This document shows positions 48,301 through 54,146 of a stretch of DNA of 64,000 nt, piece after piece. The DNA is taken from positions 1,330,685 through 1,394,684 of the forward strand of contig JALPQD010000403.1 in the NCBI GenBank assembly GCA_023101885.1, in the 5' to 3' direction. The first letter of the stretch is position 1. Each line of letters opens with the position of its first letter. This DNA is from Typhlomys cinereus (taxonomy: Eukaryota; Chordata; Mammalia; Rodentia; Platacanthomyidae). The notes under the pieces are model-generated. The model saw nothing but the letters and a program-made list of their open reading frames with translations, searched no databases and had not been told where the DNA came from. A program made the position numbers and the translations under genes.

Positions 48301-48605
48301 TTTGCTAGCGTCTGTGCTACACAGAGGCTTGTATGAGCTTTGGTAGGCATTCCTCTTCCCACCAAATCCTTTGTTCTTGGAATGACCTTCAGGAAGTACA
48401 AATTTAATTTTTTTTGATATTCACCAAATTCCATCTCCTCTGAATTTCTCGTAGCTGTACGGGATCCTCGGTTTTACTCCTGCCCCATCTACAAGAAGCC
48501 AGTTCGAACGGACTGAACTACATCGCTGCTGTGGATCTCAGGACGGTCCAGACCCCTGAGCACTGGGTGCTCCGTGGGGTCGCCCTTCTCTGCGATGTCA
48601 AGTGA
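7858..48605 (+). CDS. Dnah8: Axonemal dynein heavy chain DNAH8, last 14 exons (gene continues upstream of window)
   Basis: This is the 3' end of an outer-arm type axonemal dynein heavy chain, the ATP-driven motor subunit that moves along doublet microtubules; DNAH8 is known mainly from sperm flagella. Spliced exons are 7858-8101, 10763-10877, 11357-11546, 17386-17507, 19970-20119, 25810-26055, 27452-27671, 29170-29375, 30101-30304, 32030-32245, 36079-36291, 40130-40282, 40704-40935 and 48455-48605. They encode about 887 residues covering the end of AAA5, AAA6, the AAA lid and the dynein C-terminal domain. The family hallmark [15 protein letters not shown] is in exon 13, and a [16 protein letters not shown] motif is in exon 12. 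Introns are GT-AG. One base is missing in exon 3 and one in exon 14, each causing an in-frame TGA. With both restored the length is exactly 888 codons including the stop. DNAH5 is the closest alternative; the choice of DNAH8 rests on remembered sequence such as [10 protein letters not shown] and is not a search result. Confidence 0.88.
8400..8530. repeat. Possible MIR fragment
   Basis: The ctaccatgtgccagtatttt segment resembles the MIR core area (ctactatgtgccaggcact). Low identity; the call is tentative. Confidence 0.25.
8598..8668 (-). mobile_element. ID-like SINE fragment
   Basis: ggggttcgaacctaggagtt and accctttgggctaca match the reverse complement of an ID head, as at 6765. Confidence 0.5.
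8785..9236 (-). mobile_element. L1 3' UTR fragment
   Basis: Minus-strand L1 3' end: pyrimidine-rich part, then the family blocks for gggcatttcccttcactcat and gtcagtcattatacagatct. It is head to head with the plus-strand L1 at 9252. Confidence 0.7.
9252..9789 (+). mobile_element. 5'-truncated L1 (3' UTR only) with 15-bp target duplication
   Basis: The target copy taaagtgttgaagct occurs at 9237-9251 and again at 9790-9804. Between them is L1 3' UTR text (gcaggatactccacacaagt, gggaggaaggaggagg, cctattaagtttgtatga) ending in an A-rich tail. It matches the 3' end of the L1 at 50232-52870. Confidence 0.85.
9947..10219 (+). mobile_element. B2-superfamily (DIP-like) SINE, near full length
   Basis: Starts GGGCTGGAGAGGTGGCTCAG with A and B box-like tRNA parts (gtcctgagtttggattcc). 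The body cggggcggcctgcgtttctg is unlike mouse B2. It ends in a CA-rich stretch and AATTGAATAAAAAA. It is flanked by gcgatatgtt direct repeats at 9937-9946 and 10220-10229. Confidence 0.85.
10355..10630 (+). mobile_element. Diverged B2-superfamily SINE
   Basis: The tRNA-like block gacctgagttcagattcc, the body caccc/tctggaactg and a terminal cacacccacacatataaaag tail match the copy at 9947 at low identity. Confidence 0.65.
10763..10877 (+). CDS. Dnah8: DNAH8 exon 2 of window
   Basis: The acceptor is tgtctttcag. The exon joins in phase 1 and leaves two bases. It encodes the conserved [20 protein letters not shown] helix and [13 protein letters not shown], which link AAA5 to AAA6. The donor is GTCCGT, weaker than the GTRAGT consensus. 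The exon end is fixed by phase: the leftover AG plus the G that opens exon 3 restores the arginine of the ARS motif. Confidence 0.9.
11357..11546 (+). CDS. Dnah8: DNAH8 exon 3 of window, with a one-base loss
   Basis: The acceptor is cttcctcag and the donor GTCAGT. It encodes [20 protein letters not shown] and on through [13 protein letters not shown]. There the frame hits TGA at 11487-11489. Adding one C just before it restores LKIDIQ and the conserved [11 protein letters not shown] end. The exon is 190 bp, whereas the phases of exons 2 and 4 require 191, which independently shows that one base is missing. This is either a sequence error in a C run or a true frameshift. Confidence 0.88.
11901..12253 (-). 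mobile_element. Solo LTR of family A with 5-bp target duplication
   Basis: Reverse-complement match to the LTR at 164-515, with the block gccttcctccagcaaggctc on the + strand. Flanked by taagg at 11896-11900 and 12254-12258. The outer bases next to both copies also match, extending to gatataaggg. Confidence 0.85.
12645..13641 (-). mobile_element. Old L1, 3' UTR and ORF2 end (left part)
   Basis: Minus-strand L1 3' UTR (cttttataaacatattgagt, cttctactcttttgcctgtc) followed by ORF2 C-terminal text with many stops. It is interrupted by the solo LTR at 13642 and resumes at 13999. A (TGC)n-like patch lies at 13190-13222. Confidence 0.7.
13642..13998 (+). mobile_element. Solo LTR of family A inserted into an old L1
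   Basis: Starts TGTCATGGTTTGAG and ends ACCATTACA, matching 164-515. Flanks agttt and agctt look like a 5-bp duplication with one change. L1 sequence is continuous on both sides. Confidence 0.85.
13999..15800 (-). mobile_element. Old L1 ORF2 (right part), broken
   Basis: AT-rich text that reads as decayed L1 ORF2 on the minus strand. It continues the L1 left of the LTR and is broken again by a B3-like SINE near 15315-15505. Stops in all frames; no intact domain. Confidence 0.6.
15315..15505 (-). mobile_element. B3-like SINE (B2 superfamily)
   Basis: A GT-rich left end, then ggaggtcagaggacagcttt, ccaccatgtggatcccagcg and tggtcgagccatctt: the reverse complement of a B3/B2-type SINE. Confidence 0.65.
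15973..16060. repeat. Unassigned direct repeat, copy 1
   Basis: About 88 bases sharing gcaaaaggacaggagtcagt with 16806-16892, about 87% identical by hand count. The family is not recognised. Confidence 0.8.
16806..16892. repeat. Unassigned direct repeat, copy 2
   Basis: Partner of 15973-16060, 833 bases downstream in the same orientation. Weaker similarity appears to run on for about 40 bases (agatccctt region). Confidence 0.8.
17386..17507 (+). CDS. Dnah8: DNAH8 exon 4 of window
   Basis: The acceptor is aactttcag and the donor GTATCT. The G left from exon 3 completes the first glycine of [20 protein letters not shown]. The exon ends at [10 protein letters not shown] in phase 0. It encodes residues 184-224, which lead into the AAA6 (Dynein_heavy) module. 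Confidence 0.92.
17508..18262. other. Intron 4 left part, nothing recognised
   Basis: No exon, clear SINE or LTR is visible. A pyrimidine-rich patch lies at 17820-17890. Confidence 0.4.
18263..18302. repeat. (AT)n microsatellite
   Basis: About 20 uninterrupted AT units. Confidence 0.95.
18335..18613 (-). mobile_element. Diverged B2-superfamily (DIP-like) SINE
   Basis: The + strand text tgagccctctctccagttct marks the 5' end on the minus strand; aatcatcctgggttgttcta and ggcttcccaggctccacctt match the body of the copies at 985 and 26700. Confidence 0.7.
18614..19969. other. Intron 4 right part, nothing recognised
   Basis: No exon or young repeat seen. A weak MIR-like stretch may lie near 19540-19600 (ccagtgtgtgttaaatgttt). 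Confidence 0.35.
19970..20119 (+). CDS. Dnah8: DNAH8 exon 5 of window
   Basis: Exactly 50 codons lie between a tattttcag acceptor and a GTAAGG donor, phase 0 at both ends. They encode [20 protein letters not shown], then [18 protein letters not shown] and [11 protein letters not shown]. The RSWCPDRT stretch is a strongly conserved dynein heavy chain signature before AAA6. Confidence 0.93.
20120..22130. other. Intron 5 left part, nothing recognised
   Basis: About 2 kb without exon, LTR or clear SINE. A T run lies at 20963-20978. Open frames are below 75 codons and unremarkable. Confidence 0.4.
22135..22460 (-). mobile_element. B3-like SINE (B2 superfamily)
   Basis: GT-rich left end; gcttcctgagtgctaggatt and ccaatgagccatctccttag mark the reverse complement of a B3/B4-type SINE. 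Confidence 0.65.
23430..23880. other. Unidentified region open in both directions
   Basis: A 140-codon frame (+, 23447-23869) overlaps frames of 81 and 94 codons on the minus strand. Minus-strand text includes an [20 protein letters not shown] stretch that looks protein-like, followed by an AATAAA-like string past its stop. Frames switch and stops interrupt the longer reading, so a decayed processed pseudogene or the interior of the old LTR element to its right are both possible. I do not recognise the protein. Confidence 0.3.
24180..24572 (-). mobile_element. Degenerate LTR of family B
   Basis: Aligned by eye to the LTR at 60657-61084: cattctggttacag, gagagtccacaccaacacta, gggaatgggtcacac, ccagatggcaagtctgtcc and gttgacccctgtgtctg occur in the same order. 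Much older than the other copies. Its interior would lie to the left. Confidence 0.55.
24573..25809. other. Intron 5 right part, mostly unassigned
   Basis: Contains a (TC)n tract at about 24989-25045. No exon before 25810 and no clear transposable element. Confidence 0.4.
24989..25045. repeat. (TC)n-rich simple repeat
   Basis: Repeated tctctctc with minor breaks. Confidence 0.85.
25810..26055 (+). CDS. Dnah8: DNAH8 exon 6 of window (AAA6 P-loop-like region)
   Basis: 82 codons, phase 0 at both ends, between a tacttgcag acceptor and a GTAAGG donor. It encodes [37 protein letters not shown], and then KLLQQTMAN. The LSMGSDPT stretch is the degenerate nucleotide-binding loop position of AAA6, a domain that does not hydrolyse ATP in dyneins. 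Confidence 0.93.
26700..26996 (-). mobile_element. B2-superfamily (DIP-like) SINE
   Basis: GT-rich left end (26700-26780), then gatcatcctggattgctcc, tttcccaggctctgcctccc, and actatctccccagct at the 5' end of the minus-strand copy. Confidence 0.75.
27452..27671 (+). CDS. Dnah8: DNAH8 exon 7 of window
   Basis: The acceptor is attatttag and the donor GTGAGT; phase 0 start, phase 1 end. It encodes [40 protein letters not shown] and [15 protein letters not shown]. These are strongly conserved AAA6 elements (the WVLLQNCHL and RLW/LT motifs of dynein heavy chains). A decayed copy of this exon's start lies about 1.1 kb downstream. Confidence 0.94.
28053..28165 (+). mobile_element. B1-like SINE, diverged
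   Basis: gttgggcgtggcagagcatg, aggaggggcaggaggactgt and gcctgggctgacggcaagat follow the B1/7SL order, ending tctgtgtcaaagaaac. Confidence 0.7.
28473..28575 (+). pseudogene. Relic partial duplicate of DNAH8 exon 7 and its acceptor
   Basis: Matches 27384-27495 (intron end plus the first 44 bases of exon 7). Shared text includes aaatctctggct, cccattattt, the acceptor region and agaactg...cttgactt. The copy reads GGWVFL then TAG where exon 7 has GGWALLQ, and has an internal gap of about 10 bases. It cannot encode the domain. It looks like a local duplication that decayed. Confidence 0.75.
28576..29169. other. Intron 7 right part, nothing recognised
   Basis: AT-rich. The frame of exon 8 happens to be open upstream from 28977, but no start or splice signal supports coding. 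Confidence 0.4.
29170..29375 (+). CDS. Dnah8: DNAH8 exon 8 of window
   Basis: The acceptor is ccacacag and the donor GTACTG. It completes the glycine codon split from exon 7 and reads VSQDLLDV, then [34 protein letters not shown] and [10 protein letters not shown], ending in phase 0. The [10 protein letters not shown] stretch is a dynein heavy chain hallmark in the AAA lid region. The frame is also open into both flanking introns (28977-29663), so exon limits rest on splice sites and family length. Confidence 0.93.
29775..29895 (-). mobile_element. B2-superfamily SINE fragment
   Basis: ggctctggggattgaactca and ctgctaatccatcttgacag resemble the reverse complement of a B3/B2 SINE head. Confidence 0.4.
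30101..30304 (+). CDS. Dnah8: DNAH8 exon 9 of window
   Basis: 68 codons in phase 0 between a gtccccag acceptor and a GTTTGT donor. It encodes [39 protein letters not shown] and [18 protein letters not shown]. The [16 protein letters not shown] stretch is a conserved motif of dynein heavy chains in the lid before the C-terminal domain. Confidence 0.94.
30305..32029. other. Intron 9, nothing recognised
   Basis: No exon, LTR or clear SINE. A T run lies at 31868-31880. A 151-codon minus-strand frame (31230-31685) has no recognisable motif and is likely chance. Confidence 0.4.
32030..32245 (+). CDS. Dnah8: DNAH8 exon 10 of window
   Basis: 72 codons in phase 0, with a tttttttag acceptor and a GTGAGT donor. 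It encodes [20 protein letters not shown], then [20 protein letters not shown] and [13 protein letters not shown]. The [12 protein letters not shown] motif is typical of axonemal heavy chains. The GC content is visibly higher than in the flanking introns. Confidence 0.94.
32353..32738 (+). mobile_element. 5'-truncated L1 3' UTR
   Basis: Plus-strand L1 3' end (acctaggaactcaagaaagg, aggccagggtgaatcc, purine-rich tract, A-rich tail). Imperfect target repeats: ctttctgaggaa at 32341-32352 and a similar string after the tail near 32742. Confidence 0.65.
32785..34360 (-). mobile_element. 5'-truncated L1, 3' UTR and ORF2 C-terminus
   Basis: From left: T-rich tail, pyrimidine-rich 3' UTR, then minus-strand ORF2 text (attccattgtatatatgtac, gtaaatagtgctgcaatgaa, cctgcattcccaccagcaat). 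The + orientation equivalents recur in the L1 at 50232. Frames are broken. Confidence 0.8.
34430..34800 (-). mobile_element. B3-like SINE, diverged
   Basis: GT-rich left end and ttacccactgatctatctttc near the right end match the reverse complement of a B3-type head. Confidence 0.5.
34801..36078. other. Intron 10 right part, nothing recognised
   Basis: No exon or clear repeat until exon 11. A 117-codon frame at 35090-35443 shows no motif. Confidence 0.4.
36079..36291 (+). CDS. Dnah8: DNAH8 exon 11 of window (start of C-terminal domain)
   Basis: 71 codons in phase 0 from a cgtggcag acceptor to a GTAGGT donor. It encodes [40 protein letters not shown] and ARIPARWKK. This is the helical entry to the dynein C-terminal domain. 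Human DNAH8, as I remember it, has a tryptophan where this sequence has the first R of PARW. Confidence 0.93.
36490..36630 (+). repeat. MIR SINE fragment
   Basis: The order of ttaactaactctcctagtca, acacttctgagaagcaaaca and gtcagaatttcagtgttagc followed by aaagcctgtggatct fits the MIR 3' half at low identity. Confidence 0.45.
36785..37118 (-). mobile_element. Solo LTR of family A with 5-bp target duplication
   Basis: Reverse-complement match to the LTR at 164-515, ending ccatgaca at 37118. Perfect gcaaa flanks at 36780-36784 and 37119-37123. Confidence 0.85.
37124..40129. other. Intron 11 right part, mostly unassigned
   Basis: About 3 kb. A segment at 38310-38600 (accagtgacatctgtagaaa, ggcttcagcaggttctcagg) has the feel of a common rodent repeat, but I could not assign it. 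No exon lies before 40130. Confidence 0.35.
40130..40282 (+). CDS. Dnah8: DNAH8 exon 12 of window
   Basis: 51 codons in phase 0, with a gtatttcag acceptor and a GTAATA donor. It encodes [37 protein letters not shown] and [13 protein letters not shown]. The FW..GFF.PQ.FLTA pattern is diagnostic of the dynein C-terminal domain. Confidence 0.94.
40704..40935 (+). CDS. Dnah8: DNAH8 exon 13 of window
   Basis: The acceptor is cttcaacag and the donor GTAAGT; phase 0 start, phase 1 end. It encodes [20 protein letters not shown], the hallmark [15 protein letters not shown], and [19 protein letters not shown]. The C-terminal domain continues in exon 14. Confidence 0.94.
40936..42780. other. Intron 13 left part, nothing firmly recognised
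   Basis: Contains a T run at 42066-42073 and an AT-rich patch at 42690-42770. No exon or clear transposable element. Confidence 0.4.
42785..43430 (-). mobile_element. L1 3' UTR fragment
   Basis: Minus-strand L1 3' end: long CT-rich part, then gacatgtcagccattgtgca, gtcctccccatctttcggct and gtatcttgtccatcggtagt, as at 33150-33260. Confidence 0.75.
43560..44002 (-). mobile_element. L1 3' UTR fragment
   Basis: Minus-strand L1 3' end: cttttacaaggatattgagt, CT-rich tract, ggcttgtctactcctgtgg. Imperfect target repeats around cctgattttt on both sides (43551 and 44006). Confidence 0.7.
44003..45125. other. Intron 13 middle, nothing firmly recognised
   Basis: Has a CT-rich patch at 44325-44420 with tctgtctgtctg. 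No exon. Confidence 0.4.
45130..45625 (-). mobile_element. L1 3' UTR fragment
   Basis: Minus-strand L1 3' end: T-rich start, tataagcacaatgagtaagt, CT-rich tract, gcctccctcccaccctcctg-like text, and gtttggtaaggacaagtctc. Confidence 0.7.
46130..46275 (-). mobile_element. DIP-like SINE fragment
   Basis: cacctgtggaggcccaaagg, cccctggattgttctacctc and tcatgggtttcccag match the body of the copy at 26700. The tRNA head is missing. Confidence 0.5.
46665..47310 (-). mobile_element. L1 3' UTR fragment
   Basis: Minus-strand L1-like text: aagtcttttcacgtgtgtga, gggtttcgtctggcttccct and tgctgatcggtggtagacc. Older than its neighbours. Confidence 0.55.
47311..48454. other. Intron 13 right part, nothing recognised
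   Basis: No exon or clear repeat before the last DNAH8 exon. Confidence 0.4.
48455..48605 (+). CDS. Dnah8: DNAH8 terminal exon 14 of window, with a one-base loss
   Basis: The acceptor is aatttctcgtag. It joins in phase 1 and reads [19 protein letters not shown] before TGA at 48514-48516. Restoring one C before that TGA gives [28 protein letters not shown] and a TGA at 48603-48605, the usual dynein heavy chain C-terminus. As written the protein would lose its last 30 residues. A sequence error or a real frameshift are both possible. Confidence 0.88.
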
Positions 48606-49140
48606 CGGGAAGTACAGGATCCAAGTGATTCTCACCTTGCTTCTGTCGGTCTTGGACAGTACACGCGTCACAGCATGTGTGCAGTTAATGAGCTTCGAGG
48701 CCTGCTTTTTTGTTTGATGTTCAGATATATTTAGTCATTTCATCATTAGTGATCAACCTCTGCGTTTGTAGGAAAAGCTAGTTAATGATTTAAAGCATAA
48801 TTTACAGCTTCTTAGCAACTCCTAACCCTGAAATTGACAATGAAATCTTGTGTTCTTGTTTCCTCTGAAAATCATCTAGATCAAGTGTTTGGTGTTTCCA
48901 CAAAGGGGTTTCTGTTCTGTTAAGTTTGGTCTGTTAAGAGCCAGGTTCTCAAAGGCAACATGGAAAGTTAATGCTGATATTGTTTCTGTTGTCTTTTGCA
49001 TTTATATTGAGCGAGGAGAAAGACTTTTCTGGACTTCCAGCTGCCATTTAGAAAGCTCTTTAGAAAAATGGAAGGTAATAGAAGAATGAATTAAGACTAT
49101 AAATCGGCAGCTACAGAGAATAAACTTGTAAAAGTAATGC
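48606..49140 (+). other. Dnah8: Probable DNAH8 3' untranslated region
   Basis: The first AATAAA after the expected stop that I noticed is at 49119-49124, followed by a T-rich stretch. That would give a 3' UTR of roughly 530 bases. No open frame or recognised repeat lies here. The true cleavage site cannot be told from sequence alone. Confidence 0.35.
49119..49124 (+). terminator. Candidate polyadenylation signal AATAAA
   Basis: Canonical hexamer about 510 bases after the expected DNAH8 stop codon. No close upstream alternative was seen. It could be a chance match in AT-rich DNA. Confidence 0.3.
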
Positions 49141-50215
49141 ACAATACCATTTTTTAATTAGTAGCAAGATTCCAGTTGATGTCTACCCAAAAAGATAAAG
49201 GCCATCTTTATCTGCATATTACAGTGTTTGTAAGGTTAGCATTTGGAAGTGATTAGAACAATGTGTACTGAACCAACTTTTCTGTAAAACAATGTATATG
49301 GAGAAACATAAACATATTCACATAGTTTAATTCTTATTTTCTGTGTACCAAGGAAGAAATTTAAAAAAGTGAAACCAGATTAAACACAAAATTATATTTA
49401 ATAGCAGGTCTAAATGGACATGCCCTAAATGTTACCAATGAAGGTCTGCTGAAATCTGATGTATTAGGTATCCAGAAGCGTGGTTTTGAAGATTTCATTA
49501 GAGAAATATGGCAACATACGCTATTAAATGAAAGATGTAATTTGTAAAATATTGATTGTCCTGTGATTACAACTGTAAAATGACTTTGGAGATGAAAATT
49601 AGATAATAACAGGGAAAAATAAAAGCAGGTGTCACAGCAGAATATATCTTAGAGCAGGCTTGAAAAATGTAACAATTGGAAGACAAATGGGGAGAGATAA
49701 CAGTCTTAGATGGTATATGGGACTTCAAAAGGGCTTCATCAGCTAGCAAGGATGGTTTTGAAGGAACTTTTCATTTATCTTTGTTTTAAACCCTGGTTAT
49801 AAGTTACAGACTGCTTCATCTATTAATTTTGACTAGGAAACTTACTCAGTATTAAGTTAGAATTATTCAGTTGTAGACTGTATTTTTTTTCTCCATGGCA
49901 GTGGCTTTCTGTGTGTGTGGTGGGTGGAGAGGGACCACCGGGGAGCAGCATGGCTGTCCCTCCATTAGGCACCAGGGTGTGACTAGCATCATTAATTTAT
50001 ACTAATTCTGCCTGAGTAGTTTGTGTGATTCCTGCAGACGTGGATAGCACTGTTTCCATTTTAACAGCTTCTTTTGATATTGATTAATATACCCTCTGAG
50101 CTTTGAGAATTATGATAAACTCATTAATTTTGGAGAGCAAATGGTAAAATTGAGAAGATGATGCAAATTAATAAAGGTTGTGAGTAAATGCCTGAATTAG
50201 AATTTTTTTTCTTTT
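49141..50215. other. Intergenic, nothing recognised
   Basis: AT-rich DNA downstream of DNAH8 with no open frame above 70 codons and no young repeat. Confidence 0.4.
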
Positions 50216-50231
50216 AGAAAGGGAAGTAATT

Positions 50232-52870
50232 CAGTGGCCTTCCTATACGCTCAGATGAAAGAAGTGAAAAAGCCCTGAGAGAAACAATCCCATTTACTAT
50301 AGCCCCTAAAAAATGAAATACCTTGACATAAAAAAAAACCTAACCAAGGAAGTAAGATACCTTTACAGTGAAAACCTTAAAACCCTAAAGAAAGAAATTG
50401 CAGAAGACACCAGAAGGTGGAAAGACCTCCCGTGTTCCTGGATTGGCAGAATCAACATCGTAAAAATGACCATCGTACCAAAGGCAATGTACAAATTCAA
50501 TGCTATACCAATTAAAATCCCAAAGCAATTCTTCAAAGAAGTTGACCAAACAATATGAAAGTTCGTATGGAGGAAGAAAAGACCCAGGATAGCAAAAACA
50601 ATCCTGAGTAACAAAAACACTGCTGGAGGTATCACCCTACTAAACCTTAGTCTATACTACAAGTCCATAGTTATAAAAACAGGCCTGGTACTATTCCAAA
50701 ATAGACACACAGATCAATGGATAAGGATTGAAGACCCAGATATAAGCCCATACAACTACAGCCATTTGATCTTTGATAAAGGGGCCCAAAGAATCCAATG
50801 GAAAAAGAACAGCATCTTCAACAAATGGTGCTGGCAAAACTGGATGTCCATATGCAGAAGATTAAAACTGGACCCGTACTTGTCACCATATACAAGAATT
50901 AATTCCAAATGGATCAAGGACCTCAATATAAGGCCAGAGACTGTAAAAACTCCCTGAAGCTGATTGGGCTAGGCCAACAGTTCCTAAACGGACATCCAAT
51001 AGCACAGTCACTACAACCAACACTCAACAGATGGGATCTTGTGAAATTAAAGAGCTTCTGTTCAGATAAAGAGATTGTAACTTGAGCACAAAGACAGCCC
51101 ACAGAATGGGAGAAAATCCTCACTAATCACATGTCTGATAGAGCTCTATTATCCAGAGTGCACAAAGAACTTAGAAAACTAAACACCAAGAAAACAAATG
51201 GCCCAATTAAAAAATGGGTCTTGGAATTTAAAAGAAACTTTACCAGGAACGAAATTAAAATGTTTAACAAATATCTTAAAAAATGCTCCACATCCTGAGC
51301 CATCAGGGAAATACAAATCAAAACTTCCCTGAGATATCATCTCACCCCAGTCAGGATGGCAAAAATCCACAATACAAACAACACCAAATGCTAGAGAGGA
51401 TGTGGAGAGAGGGGAACTCTCCTACATTGCTGGTGGGAATGCAGGCTCATACAGCCACTCTGGCGAGCTGTCTGGCGATTCTTAAAGAAGTTAAAGGTTG
51501 AAATGCCATATGACTCTGCTATTCCAATTTTGGGAATAATCTCCCATATAGCAAAAATTCACCTCGATAGCACAAGCATGGCCATGTTCATAGCAGCACT
51601 GTTTACAATAGCAAAGTCATGAAATCAACTCAAATGTCCAACAGTTGATTATTGGATAAGAAAATGTGGTATATTTTTACAATGGAGTACTACTCAGCCA
51701 TGAAAAATGATGAATTAATGCAATTTGCCAGGAAATGGATGGAATTAGAAACAATTTTATTGAGTGAAGTATCCCAGACACAGAAAATTAAGTGCCATAT
51801 GTACTCACTAATAGGTGGATCATAGTACCAAACCCACATAGAGACACACTCAAAGATAAATCTCTGTAATAATAGGAGGGAAGGGGAAGGAGGGTCCCAC
51901 CAGAAACAAGGAGAGAGGGGATCATGCTACAGCAGAGAAAATAGGCCACCATCAAGGACTGCAAGTAAGTAATGAGACATCTGGTTAGGTTCACAGACTT
52001 TCCTTCCTGATCATTTGCAACTGATGGGGTATAATCTCACCAGAAGGGGAGGACATATAGTCTGGCAGATAGAAAGTAACCATTTTGCAAATGGGAGGCT
52101 GAACCCCCCCTCACCGCAGTCTCCTACTTTTATTCCATCTACCTTTGATTATACTCTTATAATAAGACTCTAATTTAACAGCTTTTTTTTTTTTTTTATC
52201 TCTGGCCAGGGGGTGACATCCAATACCCATCAGGATGGAGTGAAGGGCATTGCAGGAGCAGCAAAACTGAAAAAAAAAAAAACCCCAACAAACCATAACT
52301 CAGAACATCAGAGACTTTATATCAACCACCTGGAACTAGACCAGCCTAGTTTCTCCCCATCCTGAAGCTCAGGGAAATTTGTGGAAGAGGGGGCGATAAT
52401 ATTGTAAGAGCACAAGGATGGGGAGGAGCAATGATATGCAAGATACTCCATACAAGTTAGGGCCAAAGCAATCATAATAGCATTTTGCATGACCTGCGCA
52501 ATGACCAACACATTATTGACCCCTCAAAGTCTAGCATGGACTAAAGGCACTAGGATCCTTAGAAGCTAGGGATTAAGAGCCACAATAGTGTTCCTATACT
52601 TAAGGGGAATACAAGAAAGAATTCTAGGAAATACCACTGAGCCCTTACACCTCATCAGACAAGAGGGCCCAGAGGAAAGTTTGATATACACATTAAAGGA
52701 TGCTTCATTGATGGGGGAAGGGGCACTGGGAGATAGGGAGGGAGGGGGGAAAGTCAAAGGAAAAGGGGAAGGGAGTAAGAGAGTCCAGGGAGGGGTGGAA
52801 GGAGGGAGGGGACTGGTGTACCTATTAAGTTTGTATGAGTCAGAAAAAAAAAACTTCATGCCAAGAAAAA
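50232..52870 (+). mobile_element. 5'-truncated L1 with perfect 16-bp target duplication
   Basis: agaaagggaagtaatt occurs at 50216-50231 and 52871-52886. The insert starts in the last third of ORF2 and runs to about 51830, then the 3' UTR with the purine-rich tract and an A-rich tail. ORF2 pieces are readable ([45 protein letters not shown]), but stops and frameshifts break them, for example the TGA at 50556. It has no reverse transcriptase catalytic core, so it cannot move by itself. The best-kept L1 in the window. Confidence 0.92.
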
Positions 52871-52886
52871 AGAAAGGGAAGTAATT

Positions 52887-54146
52887 GTCATTAAATGTCT
52901 GAAAAGTGCTTATAAAATGTGATCTTAGGAAAAAATTTGAAAGTTTTATAATTCATATAATTTCATGATACACATCTATATGTATGTGCAAATCTCAGCG
53001 ACACAAAATTTAAAAAAGGGCATCCTAGAAACCTCTAGCAAACATTAGTGATGGACTTAACACAGCCTTCAAAGCCATGATGAGGCATGAGGCCCCTTTC
53101 TGCCTGGCCTGTCTGGTGTGCCCACCTCCTCCTGTTGAAGGATAGGTCATCATCATTCAGATTAGTCGTGCAAGGCATAATCAATGGGTCCAAATTGCTG
53201 GGTGATGGGGCATCTCTGGCTGCCTTGGACGTTGTAGTAACTGTCTGGGGACTGGACCACAGCAGAGTATAAGACCATCTCTTTCTTCTGTATCACTTGA
53301 AATGTCTTTATTTCCCATCTGTGCAGTGGGCTCTGGTGATCCATGGTGAGATAAACATTATTGAGGTGTGCGATGTAAAAATAAGCAGTTGTTCAGGCAT
53401 GCAGTTGTACACAGTCTCAATTTCTGAGAATGTAGTGTGATGTTTGGAGGATGCACAAGTGACTAAATCCAAGTCACAGCCTGCTCCCCAACAGGCCAGG
53501 GTCCATCACCCGTCCCCATAAGTCATTTACCAAAAAAAAAATGCCAAATCAACAGTGAAAAGCAGAAAAAGGAGATCTATTCCATGTAGCCACAGCGAGA
53601 AGAGGAACATGGAGATCCATTGATGCCCCAGACTTATCTTCTGTGTTTAAGTATGAGGAGAAGCTTTAAATAGCTGGCAAGGGATGGTCCCGGGGTGGTC
53701 CCACTCACCACTGGTGCATCGTCATCTTGTCTCTTAGGTGGTCTGACAAGTTTTCAGCACTTGGTAAAATCTGGTCCTTTTCTGGTTGTCTTCCGGCGTG
53801 ATGTTTACGTTTCATCTTCTCATTGCTGAATAAGTGTGGACCAAAGCAACTCAGGGAAACCAGGGTTTACAACATCTCACAATTCTTGCTCGTCAAGGAA
53901 GGCGGGTCCATGACAATAACAAGAGCTGAGAGCACTGACCACACTGTATCCACACAGATTGGGCCCAAATAATCCACAACTCTCTCAGCATTTCCATTAC
54001 TCCAATGGCCCATTAGACTCTGCTGAACAGTATCTATAATCCGCAGACTCAAGAGCTTCAAACATTTCAGAGTTTTCCCAGTAAAACTGGTTCAAAATCC
54101 ACATGGACAGATTTATCAGCATCATCCCACTTCTGGTACCAAATTC
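52887..54146 (-). mobile_element. Interior of a family B element (right part); left part unassigned
   Basis: Next to the LTR at 54147, the minus strand reads TGGTACCAGAAGTGGG (54126-54141), one mismatch from the tRNA-Leu primer binding site, followed by interior text like that after 58838. Homology fades leftward, and no left LTR is visible before the L1 at 52870. The left part, including a tatttaaagcttctcctcat-type patch near 53650-53680, is unassigned. Confidence 0.5.

Noticed and set aside
7858..48605. Whole dynein locus as a pseudogene
   Set aside because: Twelve of fourteen exons are intact with sound splice sites and conserved motifs. The two breaks are single C losses that fit sequence error at least as well.
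7858..48605. Assignment to DNAH5
   Set aside because: DNAH5 is the closest paralogue, but several stretches ([22 protein letters not shown], the long AAA lid wording) fit DNAH8 better from memory. A database search would settle it.
50313..50957. Reverse transcriptase-like gene
   Set aside because: It is the broken ORF2 end of a 5'-truncated L1, so it is described as a mobile element and not as a host gene.
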